This document shows, in pieces, positions 12,501 through 27,395 of a stretch of DNA of 64,000 nt. The notes below the pieces were generated by a model. That model was not told the DNA's origin, made no database searches, and was given only the letters and a program-made list of their open reading frames with translations. The stretch's first letter is position 1. Every line of letters starts with the position of its first letter. The stretch lies in assembly GCA_964030475.1 (NCBI GenBank), contig CAXIPT010000008.1:3658568-3722567 (forward strand). The letters run 5' to 3'. Origin of the DNA: Tethya wilhelma (Eukaryota > Porifera > Demospongiae > Tethyida > Tethyidae). Both the position numbers and the translations under genes were made by a program.

Positions 12501-15500
12501 AAAGTTGCTGGCAAAGATCGTCAACAGAAAAAAAAAAAGAATACGAAATTGCACAGTAAGCAGTGCGCCTGCTCATGAATATATTAATGAGAAAATAAAT
12601 CTCGAATTCTAAGCGTTGCCGCTGACACGTGCGTTTCGGCTGTGCTGTTCAACATCAAAGTCTAGGAGTAAGTCCTGGATCACAACTATATGTATGTACA
12701 TAACTATAATATATCCACCCCCACATTTCTTGACTACATAGTTAAGCTTCATGCAAGAGAACCTCTAATGCCAACACCTCTCGCTATGTATGCTGTTAGC
12801 TTACAGCAATCAGAATTAATACCTATACCTGGGGAACATGCAACCCAGCAACCCAGATAGAAAATATACCCTACTCATGCATGCATCCATGCTAATGTCT
12901 AGAGTTTGGTACCCTCGTTCTCTTCCATATTATAACTTTGCGGGGGAAAGCCTGAGATCTAGACGTTACTCTTGTTACATTACTTTTTGCAGCATTGCCC
13001 ATTATGATTACTTAGTCTTGAGTTTGTGAAATTTTGCTACATACTATTAAGCTGGATTATCCTCCTTGGTCACATTGTATGCTGTAGACTAACCACATAC
13101 ATTCTGAACATACATGAATATATACTTGAGGGTGTATTCATGCATGTATAGGGGGGGTGTGACAATAATTAATACATTCATGACGTCTATAGGTGAAGAA
13201 ATTCATGCATATGCTGGTATGTTAGTTACTATCATCTTAATGATTATGTCTGAACCATTTATGGAATCCTTTGCTATTATTATTTGTGTGTGAATTTCAG
13301 TATTACCATGGTGACATATTAGCATAGATTTTGTAGGAGTATTTGAAAGCAACACCAACATGGCTGACAATATAGGTGAACTCCACCTAGAACTTAAAAA
13401 AATTTATGTAATGCTGGATAAAAATACACCTGATGTTCTAACAAGTGTACAGGAGTTAAAGAAAAAATTCTGTGGAAGAAAAAAACTTCTGGAAGCAGCA
13501 CAATTGTCAGTCGTGAGTGGGCGTGACAGGTTCATTGAACAAGTGATTAAACTCATTGATGAGAGTCTTGATTTAATTGAAGCAGCAGTAGACAAGTCTG
13601 AATTAAGGAGAGAGCTTGAAGAAAAGCTTAAAACAAATCAACAGAAACACAGTCTGGAAATAAGGGAGTTGAAAGAACGGCTGTGCACAGTGGAGCAAGA
13701 ACTGAAGGAAACATCTAAAAAACTAGCAGAACGAGACATAGACACTCAAATTTTAATGGTAGGCCAATTGGCATTTGAAATTGAGGAAAAAATTATACAT
13801 CAAGTTTTGTCCAAGTGCACAATACCAAAACACGGCATATTCAAGTTGAAAGACATGGAGAAGGCACTGGATGGAGGAGATGATAACATATTTGATACAA
13901 TGGATGGTCGAGATATTGAAAAGAATCGTCAAGATGCCAAGCAAAATTGGATTTATCTGAAGAGAAAACTTGGATGGAGTCAAACTCAGCATCGTCATAT
14001 GGGAAATGTCAAAAGACTACGTACTGGACAGGCTCATCCACAGTTCAATGTGAAAGAAGCTGAAAAAGTCATTAATGATGGTAGTATTGCCCAAGTTAAG
14101 AAATTGCAACATTCTTGCCTAATGATGCTGCAGGTATACAAACAACTTAATTTTTAGGGAAAAGTATATTGTTAGTACTGTATAATAGTGATTGTATCAT
14201 CACAATCATTATAATAATAAATTATTATAGTTATTATTATTATAATTGGAGCAAGCTGTTATAGCATGAGTCCGACCTGTAGTGATCTACATGACAGGTT
14301 GTGAATGTATTGTCATTTTGTTTGCTATAATAACTTCATGCCAACTGTGCTACTATCCATGTCATTGTAGTAATTTTGTTACAGGAAATTTGATGACCGA
14401 TATCGATGGAATATGCAGATATTCCATACATTGCTAGAACAGTTGAACCACAGCAATTAGTCTGTAGGCTAGCCCCTTGAAATTCCTTTCTTTCCTTGGT
14501 CTAAGAGAGTCTATATAGCAATTATTCTTCAGAAGAAATCAGTGGCGTAGCCAGGGGGGGGGCACAGGGGGCATTTTTTTCAGTCGCGAAATTTACGCTT
14601 TGGTATTATAATGCGCTATTCTTTCGTGTACTTACTTTAGCAACGCTGCTTACAATCATCTTTGGCCAGAATTTAATACAGAACAACTTTTAAAAGCTTT
14701 CTTTTTGCTGCTACAAAATTTTAGGGAGCGTTCGATCTAGCGAGCGCGTGCTGTGGTTTCCGGTCGCACAAAATTTCTAGCGCGCTTCGCGCGCAATATT
14801 TTTCAAATCCTGGCTACGCCCCTGAAGATAGTCTCATTGTAATGATATACTGCAGCTAACTATAGCGAGAAAGTTTCACAGGGTTTAACTTTGCTCTTTT
14901 GTGTTTGGGATCATGATCCATCTGCGAAATTCTCTGTAATTTATACACATATGCATGGGTGTTGCACAACTCATCCGTGAAAGTTAAACACGAACATGTT
15001 TGATGAGAGACATCCATGAAAGTCATAGTAGACCCTGCAACATTTTCCCGCTATACAGTATGTGATAGAGAAACACATAAATAATATAGAATTGATGAAA
15101 AAAAAATTTATTATAAAGGGGAACTTTGAAAGATATCTACCTATTAATAAATATCACTTCAGTAGCTATATCATAGATAATATATTACACTATATTATCT
15201 ATGGCTATATACATTATTCAAACTAATAATTATACGTGAGATATTATCTGATCTCAAGAGTTGAATTGATTTAAAGCCTATTGCGGGCGTGTCCTGGTGT
15301 TGCTGAGCCATAGTCTGTGTGTATAGAGTATAGACCATGACTTTTATGCACTTTAATTGGTAAGTATAATAATGATTATAATATTATGGGATACATCTAT
15401 TCTAAGACACAACCTTCTTACCTTGAACTGAAGTAGAGCTCTTTTTTGTGTATGAGTTTATGTCTTCACAAGGACAGTATTCCAAGGAACCAAATAAGGA

Positions 15501-18500
15501 TCGAATCACATCTTTTTACACACCTATAATTTCTAGTGCAGACATAAGTTATGTTGCTTCTCTGTGTGCCAGTTCCCTCATTATGGAGCTCTTTTTTGTG
15601 TATGGGTTTATGTCTTAACAAGGATCTCGTCACTTTGCGACGAGTCTGGCAAGGCCGCACAGTATGACTATGTAGGCCTACTTACAAAAAACATAGCGTT
15701 TCTGTAGTAAGAGTACAAAGTACCCTAAACTTCCAGGATGTTGATCAGCCATCATAATATGACTCATATATTCATACCACTAAATTACAGACTAAACTGT
15801 GATATCTCTGCTATGATTCTGATTCGTACAGCTGATGCGGCGCCGGATGCAGTATGAATAGTCATATGCATTGATTGATTGCATCATGCTTACTGTGCAG
15901 TTTACAGAGCATGCGCGAGCAGTGTCACTAAAATCTCATTCCTTATAAGGAATCTTTTGCTAGTTTGGTTGTTCATTGCATCATGGATACTGTCGTCGAA
16001 GTTCAGCGGTATTGGAAGGCACAAAGTATGCCGATAGAGATGCCGCAACAAGGTCAATATAATTTTAAAGCTAGAGTCGACGAAGATCGCCGAGCAAGGT
16101 CAACTGGCTTTGCATGCCATCAAAAGTCATCGTTTGGTAATGACGATCGTGATTGTAGCAGCTTTTATAGATCTAAGAGAAGAAGTAAAGTCTTAGACCA
16201 AACATTCACCACGATTGAAACCGCACTTGAAGATAAGCCTAAAGAGGTTGTAAAAATGAAGTCAGAGCCTCAGTTTGTAAAGGAGCAACACTTTACTGAG
16301 ACTATATTATGTGAGCTGCAAGAACAGGTATGTAAGGTGGAGAAGCAGTTGAAACATATCACAGATAGAATTGCTCAAAGAGACCAAGAAAAGTGTATTT
16401 CAATGATAGGGCAACTACCTTCTGAAATAGAGGGGGAAATCGTACAAAAAGTTTTGTCGAAATACACAATACCACAAGAGGAACACTGCATATACAGAAT
16501 TAAAGACATGGAAGAAGCATTGGAAGGTGGGGACGATGAAGTATTTGATACACAGGATGGAGCTATTGAAAAGAATCGCCAAAATGCCAGAGATGCATGG
16601 ATTGCACTTAAACAACGCCTCAACTGGAGTGACCGGCATTATGGATACATGAAAGCAGTCAAAAGACTTCGAAAATGTGTGACTAATCGTGAATTTAATC
16701 TGGAAGAAGTTGAAAGAGCAGTCAATGAAAGTACTAATGAAGAAGTTAAAGGGAACAAAGAAGCCTGTAAGGAATTGATACAGATATACAAACAACTTGT
16801 TCACTAGTTTAAAGATTGTCAGGCATGTAGCTATGTATAATAATGTTGTGATAATCCTGTATAAGTTATTATATTATGTACAATGAAAATGTTGTACATG
16901 CTAAGAAAATCATCTTATTGTTTTGTGTTTCGTAATGAGGAGGTTGACGATGCAGCAACGTGCGCTAACGCAACCATAGATATAGTATAGTACTGTATGT
17001 TGCAACACAATGTTAACACAGACTTAAAAAAATTGTTCTAAGTACTTATTATGTTTGATACATTGCATTGTGATTTACACTCGGTGCACTACTGGTTATT
17101 ATACTACTGATACAGAACATTCTGTTGCATTGCATTAACCTAAAAATTATTCATGTGTAGCAAGCAGGCTAGTAACTCTCATCTCTTAAACTGGAAGGAC
17201 ATGTAGGTGTATCCTTACCTTATAAATTTGCTCCTGTGCAGCTGTGCATCGATGTAGCTGCTGTAGTGCCATTTGCCACTCCCACTTCTGTCAGTTGAGG
17301 TGGCAGAGAAACAGCAAATTTTATGCCATTAATACTTTGTTCAATGTTCACAATGACATTGAAGTTACACTCCAGTGGTTTCGGTGGTGGATTTTCTTCA
17401 TCCACTGAGAACTCGAGTTCAGCTCGAGGTGGATACATTGGAGAGTAGTCAAACAATATATAGTATACACACCCCATCCACTTTCTTTAATTAAAAGCCA
17501 AAATCGATCTCAATTAATACACCTCCCAGTGTTTGTTGCCATGACAACTAGCATTCACTGTAATGCCTTATTTTCTCTCCCTCAGTCTGTAGAGATGTTG
17601 TCTGCCGATATTCAAGTCACTGACTCCCCTCCCTTTTACCACGTTGCCTCCACCCACTCTCACCACCGCTCCGGGGGAGGGGTTGACAACTCCATGTCCC
17701 GACACCTCTCTGAGAGCCTCGTGGGTGCTGGGTGGGCAGAGACTTGGAGGAACCTGAGGAAGGGAGGTCGTCCTGTTCCCCTACCATTGCCGACTGTTAA
17801 CCAGTACTATGCCAGTGTGAAGAACATGTTCAAGCCTACCAAACAACCTTGCCTTCTTCATAGGTGAGTTGGTATGCATGCTACTGTCATGATTTTCAAG
17901 CAGCCTGACAAACTGATGGCCTTTTGTTTCTAGGCTCTACTTCTAGTGTGCTATTAGTCATGATGATTTGAAAGCTCATTTTCATGCTGATTACAGTAAT
18001 GCCCGTAATTTTATGCATACATCTTCAGTTTAGTCAAAAAAAAAATTCATGAGCTATTTTTGGTTCATTAGTGGTGAGAGTCTGGATATTTTGCTGACCA
18101 AATGACAAGCAAACTAGCAGACAAATGAATGAATGTTTTTGTTCATTCTCAGGTGCAACTTTGCTCTTATCCTCCTCTCTGAGATGGTGATAGAGCTGCA
18201 ACAAGTGGACTGGTCCCATCACTTGCCTCTTCTTCTTCATATTGTGCTCCTTGGTCTCGATCTCTTCAGACCAATGGTCTTTGAGCACAGCAAGAAGCTC
18301 CTGGGGAACTTGGTGGTGGTGCTGGCTTGTAAGGATGACAAGGTAGCAGCTCTCCAAGCAAAGTGAGTCAATCCTTCACGAAGGAATTTAGTCGTGGAAG
18401 TAATGTGCACTTGCTTTACACTGAGTTTATTTTTTTGATTGTTGATTTATTGTTTTTTGGGGGGTTGTTTGTTGGTTTTGTTGTGTTCACATGCTAGCTT

Positions 18501-21500
18501 ACATTTAGTCACCCAAAGTTCTATCAGAGGAGATAGGACAGCAGCTAGTGTATTATGCTGAGCTGGCATTTTAATAATAATAATTTAGTAATAATTTATC
18601 AAAGTGCCAGCTCAACACGACCCAGTTGCTCAGGAACTTGAAATACCAACTCAGCGTGATGCATGGTTATTATACCTCCTCTGAGATTTTATAGATGTGA
18701 CTCTGTGTCACTGCAAACATTTCTATGAGTTTCTCCAAGTCCCAAGTTGTGAAACTATTCATAAGATAGACCTTATATTGTTGAATATTCATGCCCTCAC
18801 TCACACAGATTTGCCCAGCAGGAGCTCTTCCTCCGCTCCCCCTCCTCCAACAGTGTCAACAGCAGTGAAGGTGACCACCATCACAGCTCCAGCAAGCTAC
18901 ACCTGTCAGGATCTGCCGACTCCATCCATGAGTCCACCGCCCTGCATCTCTCCTCCCTCTCCATTGAAGCCAGGGAGCTGGTTCAGTTTGTGTCCACCAG
19001 AGACACTTATCGCCGTCATCCATGGCCCTTTGCAGGTGGGTTTACCGATATAAATGACATTGTGTTATTAAAGTGAGTAAACTTCCCCACTTCACAGTAA
19101 TCTCTATCCTTTGCACCATAGATAGGAAATACCGTAGATCGGGAAATTTTTGCAGCTAAAATTTTCACACATTTTAATTTTTTTCATTTCAATCGATTAA
19201 AGATTGTAATATGTTTAAATTTTTTTGAGTAGCAAATGGACTCAAACACTGATGTTGTAGTAATCCAAACTTAGCATCCATGATCATTTTTCTTTCCATT
19301 TTCTTTCCTCACTTCAGAGGTGTTGACCAACCGACTCAACCCTAGTGGTGATGTACCTGAACTCTCGGGACTGGTGAGCAAGATTCTCCACGTCTTTGAA
19401 CCAGTCTCAGCTGAACCACTCAAAGAGAAGTGGGCCAAGATTGCACTCCAGGTAAGAACGAAAATCATTTTGTCATCTCTTCAGAATTCTAATGCTAATC
19501 TTTCTCTACCCTCTCACCCCCCCTATACATGCATGAATACACCCTCAAGTATATATTCATGTATGTTCAGAATGTATGTGGTNCACCCCTCATCTCCTCA
19601 CCTTCTCATCCCCCTCACCCCTTCACTCCTCACCCCCTCATCCCCTCACTCCTCACCTCCTCACTCCCTTCACCTCCTCACCCCACCCCCCTGCAGTGGG
19701 CTACCAGTTCTTCGTCTCATCAGTATGCCAGTCAGTCATTCCAAGTGTGTCGAGCTCTACAGCTGCCTCTTAGCTCATTCATGTTCAGGGAAGTCCTAGC
19801 CCGGATGGCTGAGTGTGCCTCTGAGGAGAAAGAAGACATGCAGGTAATGAAACAGCTAGCCTATTAGTTTAAGAAACTATCAAGCTAACAGCTGTGTTTA
19901 AATGTTCATGTGTATTAAACTTAATGGTTTGTGAGACATTGTGGTTGTGTGTTTCTCTTCTTCTTGCAGAGCTATGTCTTGGAGATTGTTCTCACTCTGG
20001 AGTCAGCTGTGGACCACATTGAAGGTGAAACTCTTCTTCCCAGCAACACACTCACTCCTTGCAAGTATCCTGAACATGTAACAAGTAAGTATTGTTGTTG
20101 TTGTTGTTTTTTTTGTTTTTTTTGGAGGTGGGACTTGAGCAATCAGGCTATAATCTGCTGCTCAAGTTTTTTTTGCGGTGGAGAATGGGTGGGGACTATA
20201 TTAATAGCCTCATTCCCAGGCTCCCCTTTGACCATTCACTCACCACTTCATTTCCAGAGAGGGAGCCTGGGAACGAGGCTAAGAGAGGGGTATGAACACT
20301 AGATTAAAATGGCTCCTTTAGATACAGCATTGAATGCTCTTAGAGTTATGACACTACTGTAAATTCCTCTTCTCTTACAGCCGATGTCCCTGACTCCCCT
20401 GGTAACTTCTCCCCTCCCTTGTCTGCTGACAGTGGGGCGGGTGTGTCCAGAGGAGGCGTGCCCAGACGGAGGCACTCCCGAGGGAAGAGTGTCACCATGT
20501 CTCGACCCAGCTCTGCTAAAGCGAGGATGGACTATACTCCTAGCGGGGGTGTAGGAGGAGGTGGGGGGACCACCAGCGGAGGTCCTGGGCGTGGTCATGG
20601 GGGCATGTCGACCAGACCAATGTCACCTTCTAGTAGAGAGAGACAGGTATGTACCGTAATGTGACTAATATTCATGTTGGGGAAATTTTCATGCGCATTA
20701 CCATGTGTGAACTATCAACACGACATATTGACGACCCATTATCCAATTATTGTGTCGCTACTGTAAATACATAAGAAAAATAAACATGCAGAAATTTTAA
20801 TATAATATTATAAGATATTTTCCAACTACGATATACTGATGATATAGTACCATTTTTTTTTCTTGCTGAATTTTCACTAATTTGGAAAACATGTTTGTGT
20901 GTTTAAATGTATAATTACAGTTGTTTGACATCATTATTAGCACTGTTCTACGCATAAAAGCTTATTTTTCACTGCTAGGAGCTTTTTCACTGCTAGGAGC
21001 TGGCTAAAATGCTCAGACGAGGTATAATAGCTGCTGATCGCTCAGCTAGCGCGCGCTGCAGCAGAAATTAGTCGGTAGAGCTCGCTTCACCAAGTGATCG
21101 CGTGATTTAAAACAGTTCGAGGCGTACCCATTGAAATCTGTATGCCAAAACTATTAACTGGTACTAAATTTCATCCAAAACTTGAAGACTTAAATCATCC
21201 AATAATGGATGCAAACCACTCACTATGTTACTATAAAGAAAGAGGTGAACAATAATCTTCCTTTTATGGATGATTTTTTAGTATAGGTATTTAATCATCC
21301 AATATTGGATAATTATTGACTGCCAATTTTCATTCAATTTTGGAACTGGACTATGATATACCGTAGTTTGAGATATTTTCGCGTTGAAAATATTCCGTAT
21401 GTTAAAATTCCGCGTGTTTAATTTTCGTACATGCGCAGCGCCCGCATAAATATTGGTAATGGGTCGTCAAAATTTCGAGTGTTTAATTTTCGCACATGGC

Positions 21501-24500
21501 GACGCGTACAAAAATTTCTCCAATGCGAATATTAGTCAAATTACGGTAATCATAGACTGCAATGGCATAAATTCAACCTTATGTTATCTCCATGATGTTG
21601 TTACTGGTGGCTACATAGCTATACAATGGATTATACATGTAGTACTTCCTACTTGAACACATGCACTGCATGCAATAACTTATTATTATAATATTATTAT
21701 TATTAATATATGGAGCCTTGTTTTTAGTAGTCAGTGATATATGAGAACTACCATCTAGCACAAAATATTGGTGGGTATAAAATTTGGCAGATTGTCAAAA
21801 ATTTCACGATTGGTTGATTTGGTGCACTTGTATCACTCACTTCCTACATCCAGTGCACTCCAATTGTGTCCAATATATTATATTTGCATGACCCTTAAGT
21901 GCATGGGCAGCACTCGATACATGGTCGAGTGCTGCACACTTAAGGGCATGCAACTATTTTGTTTGCCATTGACCCCCTGTGACCCCTAGCTACTCTATTG
22001 TCACCTCCACCCAGGCACTAACCGGCAATTAGCCTATAAAAACTTTGGTTGCTAGGCAATGGCAAACAAATAAACATACATGAGTTACATATGAAGAAAT
22101 GGGGTCAGTATAAGGTGGGTGCTCTAGCTTCCTGTTTATACAATGTCATGGATTGAACCCTGTTTTCCCTTTGTGGTTGATCATGGATGTAAATACTATA
22201 GTGGTTAGTTAAGTTATAGTTTCCATGGAGGCTCTTCCTTTGACCTCTCAGCTCCCAGGCTCTTTGGGTCTCTCTTACCTTGGCACTCACACAGAAAGCC
22301 TAGGAACCAGCTAGGTTATATCATATAAATATGTTAATTGGCTGCATGTCTTGTTGGAAAACTGGGTGACGGCTGTCACTTTGATATACATGTAATCCTG
22401 CTTGTCTATATAAATAAATATGAACAACCGTAAATATTATCACATTGTATTGTATTATATTACTACATGGATGTACAACAATACATAAGTCAGCAAAGCT
22501 TGAAATATATAATTATATGTATAATTATTATGGCATACAAAAGATTTCAGCCTTTTGTTGTTGTTTTTTTACCATAGCAGGTAAATTCAGTGGGCTTAAA
22601 ATTTGGCAAATTTACATTTTAGCATGATTGGCTCTTTTAAATTTGCTGATTTAATTCTGCATGCTGCATTGTTTATATGTACATGTGCGTGCATATAAAA
22701 CTATTTGGCAATTTGCAGAATAATTCGCCAATTCGCCAAATTTACCCACTATACGGTGTATGTAGTGTAAAGTCTTCTAAATTTAAAAGGAAAGTTTATT
22801 ATCAGTTAAAACATAATTATATATACACTGACTCCAGTGGCGGATCCAGGGGTAGTTCGTTTGGTTCGGACGAACCCCCCTTTTTGGCCAGCTCATCAAA
22901 AAGAAACAGTAGAAGATCAACTGATGGAGGCTCATAAGTACAATACTTACTTTGAGAGTGAATTTAAGCCAGTAGATAAGCCAAAACAAGAGAAGATTCT
23001 GGCACAAAACGGCTGAAAATCAGCGAGTCAGCGCTACTCGTGCTCGTGCAGGTAAGTACAAAGTCCACACAACTGGAAGTGGGTGGGGCTCAGCACGTAA
23101 ATAGGCGTGGTTTACGGAAAGTGGGCGTGGTTAACAAAAATTTTCCGCGCGTTAATTCGAACTACCCTTTCTAAATTCCTGGATCCGCCCCTGGACTCAT
23201 CCTTATAGGCTAGTAAAATTGACTCTTACATTAAAAATTCTGACAACTATAAAACAAAATTAATGTTTAATTCTGACATGGCATGCCACGCAAGATTACT
23301 AAAATATATATATATATACTTTAACTAATGTAATTTGACTGTACTGACTGTATTTGTATTAATTGCATGGTAGTTATTAATGCTAGTTACTTTATGACCT
23401 GGTAATATCCTGTTTTAGAGACTATATAGTTTCTGGTTGTTAGCATTGTTCTCAGTTGTGTTCGAACTCAGTTTCAGTTGTTGATTGTTATTAGGCAGTG
23501 TTTGCAGTATAGAACTTTTCAATTATAACTCATTTATTACGCGAGCCAGTGTGCTGCGTCCTCCGCTAAAATCTTACATATATATATATAATACTTTTGG
23601 ATGTCCTATACTATTAGTTGAACCATTAATTGTTTACAAATTTAAACCTATTTACAGATTATTCCCTATTGTTACAAAACATTTGGGATAATAATGGTAC
23701 CTATCTATCACACATTATTCACATTTATTACGGTCAATGTAACTGGCTCTCCTGGTGGAAGAATAGAGGTGTTACAGTAGTTGGAAGAGTTCAATAGTCT
23801 ATCAGGTACTGGATGATCTTGATCTTGATGTTCCCATTCACTCCTTTTACAGCAATCACACTTTGCGATCTTTCCAAAACATTTTGTTGATTTCATTCCT
23901 TTCATGAGCTTGTAAATCGCTAAACAGACAAAGTAGAAGAAAGGAAGCAGACAGGTGATTGCTATTGGAATAGGTGACATTTCTAACTCAGGAGCAGTTA
24001 CAACAATAGTGAAGTACACAGTGCTATAGCAGAGGGTTGCAAAAAACATGGTATCAATCAAGTTGAAAATCATCTTTTGATGTGGTCTCAGTATGGCGCA
24101 CAACAATGCAGTTAGTCCACTTGTAACAACTGCTATTTGTATTGAGAATGCAACTGACATTCTCAAGTTTGTACTGATTGGAAATACAATAAGACTGGTT
24201 ACTATTCGAAAGAGTAGATTAACTCCAGCAAACCATCTTAAGTCGTGAGATCCATCGATGCCATTCTTGAAGCTTTTTTGAAACACTTTCACCAGTTCTG
24301 ACAGTAGAGCATTCTCAAGCCTACAAACTGATATAAACTTTCTAAACCATCGATTTTGATTGAAGAGGATGTACACAAGAGGTATGAATATGAAGAACAA
24401 GAGTACAGCCAATGCAAGAATAGCATAAGGTAGGTGAGATCGGCCGAACAAAGGCAAAGATGTATCACCTAGCACGAAGATTTGGTTCAAGATTCTCCCA

Positions 24501-27319
24501 TTGCTGTCGTAAACTATCACAGGAATTAGCAGGGCAAGCGAAACATGTAACAGCTGGCCATAAGAGAGCAGTACAAAGGTTGCAAATGTGTTGACAATTG
24601 AACCTTTGACATTCCATGTTCTTCTGAATCGAACAAAAAGTCTATGAAATGGTCTCCAGAGAAAGACCAGCACCCTGTAGCCTCTATCATGAAACTCAAT
24701 GCAATAGTAGACTACAGCCATAAGAAGCAATGGACAAAGTGCTACTGTATAATTCAGTGCTATTACTTGAATTGGCTTCATTTTAGAGCTGATGCAAAAG
24801 GGAGGTAACACTCCTCGAAAAAACTCAAGATTCCATATTCCATAAAATGAGACAATTGCTAGATAGCCGTATTGTGCAATGTGATAGCCAGATGAATTCT
24901 CAACAGAAAGATTGATAGAATAGTAAGTGACTGCTGATGTGATGATTTGGCACATCAAGATGAAAGTATTCATTGATGGGATTGCTGCATCAAATTGAAA
25001 AATGATAATCACAATGCAGAGAAGAATGGTTGGAAGTACAGCAGCTGCCAGATAAACCATCCAGCCATAGCTATCATCAAAACACTCCACACATTCTTTT
25101 GTATAGGATAACACAGCTGGTCCTAATCCTTCTTTGCACTGACCACAGAGCAGTCCAGTACGGTTGAGAGGACCACACATCATTTCATTCAATTGAGAAA
25201 TGTTCGTCCATGGTTGTAACAGTGGGTTTGAGTTCAGAGTTGCATTTATGGGAAGCCTATTTAAATTACATAGTCCTGCGTACACTTTTTCATCTTCATC
25301 ATTGTAAGTCACACACCATGCACGAGAAGTGAAAGTATTGTTGGTCGTACTGTCACAAGTCACTAAGTCTGGTTCAATATTCCGTCCGCATCTGCAAGAA
25401 TCATTGCCATCTCTCACAAACCAAGCTGGACACGTCTTAAACGCCGTACCATTTCTCCCCTCAGGAGGAGCAGTTGATAGAGCAGCTGATGCTGAACTCC
25501 ATGTCAGTCTGAGACTCATGATTATGACCGACAATAATACAATCTCGATCCACTTCAAAGCCATTAGTAGGTCTAAATGGTTCAGAATTTATTTTTTGAA
25601 AATACAGATGAGATATTTATAGCCAGTGCATGTCTTTGGAGCTCTTGTGCACATCCATGTATGGAAATTAGGTCTAATATTTAGGGTTATTTTCTCAATG
25701 CGCCGCAGACTGGTGTCTCCTACTAAAACTTGCACAAGCATGAGAATATATAATTGTAGGGTTTCAGTCTGTGGTATGTCTTTCACTTGTAACCTACTTG
25801 TGATGTTTATATAGATCAAAGTACCAACAGTGCATTATTATATCACTGATATTGCATCGTGGTTTTTACTGTAGGCCACATGCGCACTAACACTCTAACA
25901 AGTTTCTCAGTGTCCTCACTGCTGTATGGTGGCCTGTGTATGAGGCCGGCTGCATACAGCTACAAATGTTGATTGCCAAAATTCATGCTTGTGCGCTATA
26001 TCCAAAACAGTGCATGTGGCTATTGTCTCATGCAATACATAATAGAGTAACTGCAATAGTTCATTCACATTATGTAATAGTTGTAATGAACTTGTATTAG
26101 TAACTTTCATGGAAGCCCAGATATTCCTTTATGAAAGCTTTGCTTACTATATAGACAAGGTTTTACCAATTTCAGTATGATATATTTGTTCTAATATTGA
26201 CATCACTACTTCAAGGGAACATATATAGTACCAAGCCTTTGATTTGTATACAATATACACTTCCTGCAGTTCTCTTTTAGTGTGACACACATACACACAC
26301 ATGTACATGACATTGTGTACTACACATCCAGGTCTACTCTCCCTCCCATCACAAGTCCACAACTGTCACTGGTGCCACAACCCACGGAGACCAGGAGACC
26401 ATGATGGCCATGCCAGTCAGACCTCACTCCACCATCTTCATCTCCCACACTCCTCCCATGCAAATCCCAGAAGGACAAGAAACTCCATTTAATGCCCCCC
26501 TTGAGCAGACGGGTCGCTCTCCTTCCAGTCCACTCAAAGGGAGCCCTCCAGAATTGAATGAACTTGAGAGTCGAGTATGTTAAAGCTTCAGCCAATGTTA
26601 TTATTCTTTCTACATGTACTTGCATACATTAACGTACATGTATATGCTACATCCATTATGTGGCTGGTGTGAATGTGTGGGTATACTCGTGATAAAATAT
26701 GACAATATAGTTCATGCAAGCTTGAATCTGACGTGTACGTAATTTTATAAATGAAGTTGTGGTACCAATTGTCTCCTTTCTTCACAGGTTGCCTCTGAAG
26801 GTGGAGCACCAGGAGGTCTTGCCAGCGCTCCAGAAACAAAACAGTCCAAAGAAAAGGAGGGCAAGGCCAAGGAGAATGTCTCTGTGTCCACCATGGACAT
26901 CGAGAAGGAAACGTCGAGACCTAGAAAGTCCTCCGAGCCTCCTCCTTCCTTGCAGGCCCTGTTCGACCATGACATGGCTAGCTCGAGAAGATGGATGCAC
27001 AAGCAAGTGAGCGCCGATGAAGTTGCTCATCCAAAACAGCACAGTTTTGACAGCTCTCATCTCAGATCTGTCACTCCCCAGTCACCGAAACACGGCCGGA
27101 AATTAATATCTCCTTCTGTATCAGACAAAAACTCTCCCTCTGATACTGACTTGGGGAGTGGAATGTACCGTGCTCCCTCCCACCCACACCTCAACTCGGC
27201 TGTGAGCAGCCCTCAGGTGTCCCACTCGAGGTACATCCAGTCGACTGGTTCCCCCATTGTTAGAGCTCACTCCACACAGCAGCTGAAAATGGAAGACAAT
27301 AACGAAGAGGCGGCTTTAA

Positions 27320-27395
<76 letters not shown>

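Larger units (their letters stand above)
9812..17585 (+). other. Large furry intron hosting other genes and transposons
   Basis: Starts CAG|GTGCAG at 9812 and ends CTCCCTCAG at 17585. It contains a MITE (10259-10478), a ZU5-like remnant (10809-11098) split by a TIR element (11099-12642), two coiled-coil paralogues (13360-14157 and 15983-16807), a hAT-like element (14540-14824), and a 40-bp direct repeat (about 15436-15475 and 15589-15626, core AGCTCTTTTTTGTGTATG). No furry exon was found inside: the flanking exons are collinear with the family and keep frame. Confidence 0.75.
20647..26331 (+). other. Furry intron hosting an opposite-strand membrane-protein gene
   Basis: Runs from donor CAG|GTATGT to acceptor ACACATCCAG. 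It holds two MITE-like elements (21357-21550 and 22570-22758), a hAT-like element (22835-23193) and the minus-strand gene 23708-25564. The stretch 25620-26330 shows no gene. Confidence 0.75.

Noticed and set aside
13753..13998. Antisense frames over the coiled-coil genes (also 16375-16804)
   Set aside because: Shadows of the plus-strand paralogues; hydrophobic composition follows from reading Lys/Glu-rich codons backwards.
17220..17477. Minus-strand frame of 85 codons with fairly coding-like sequence ([14 protein letters not shown]) and a nearby GTAAGG
   Set aside because: No acceptor, partner exon or family could be found; it may be a gene fragment but is not supported enough to call.
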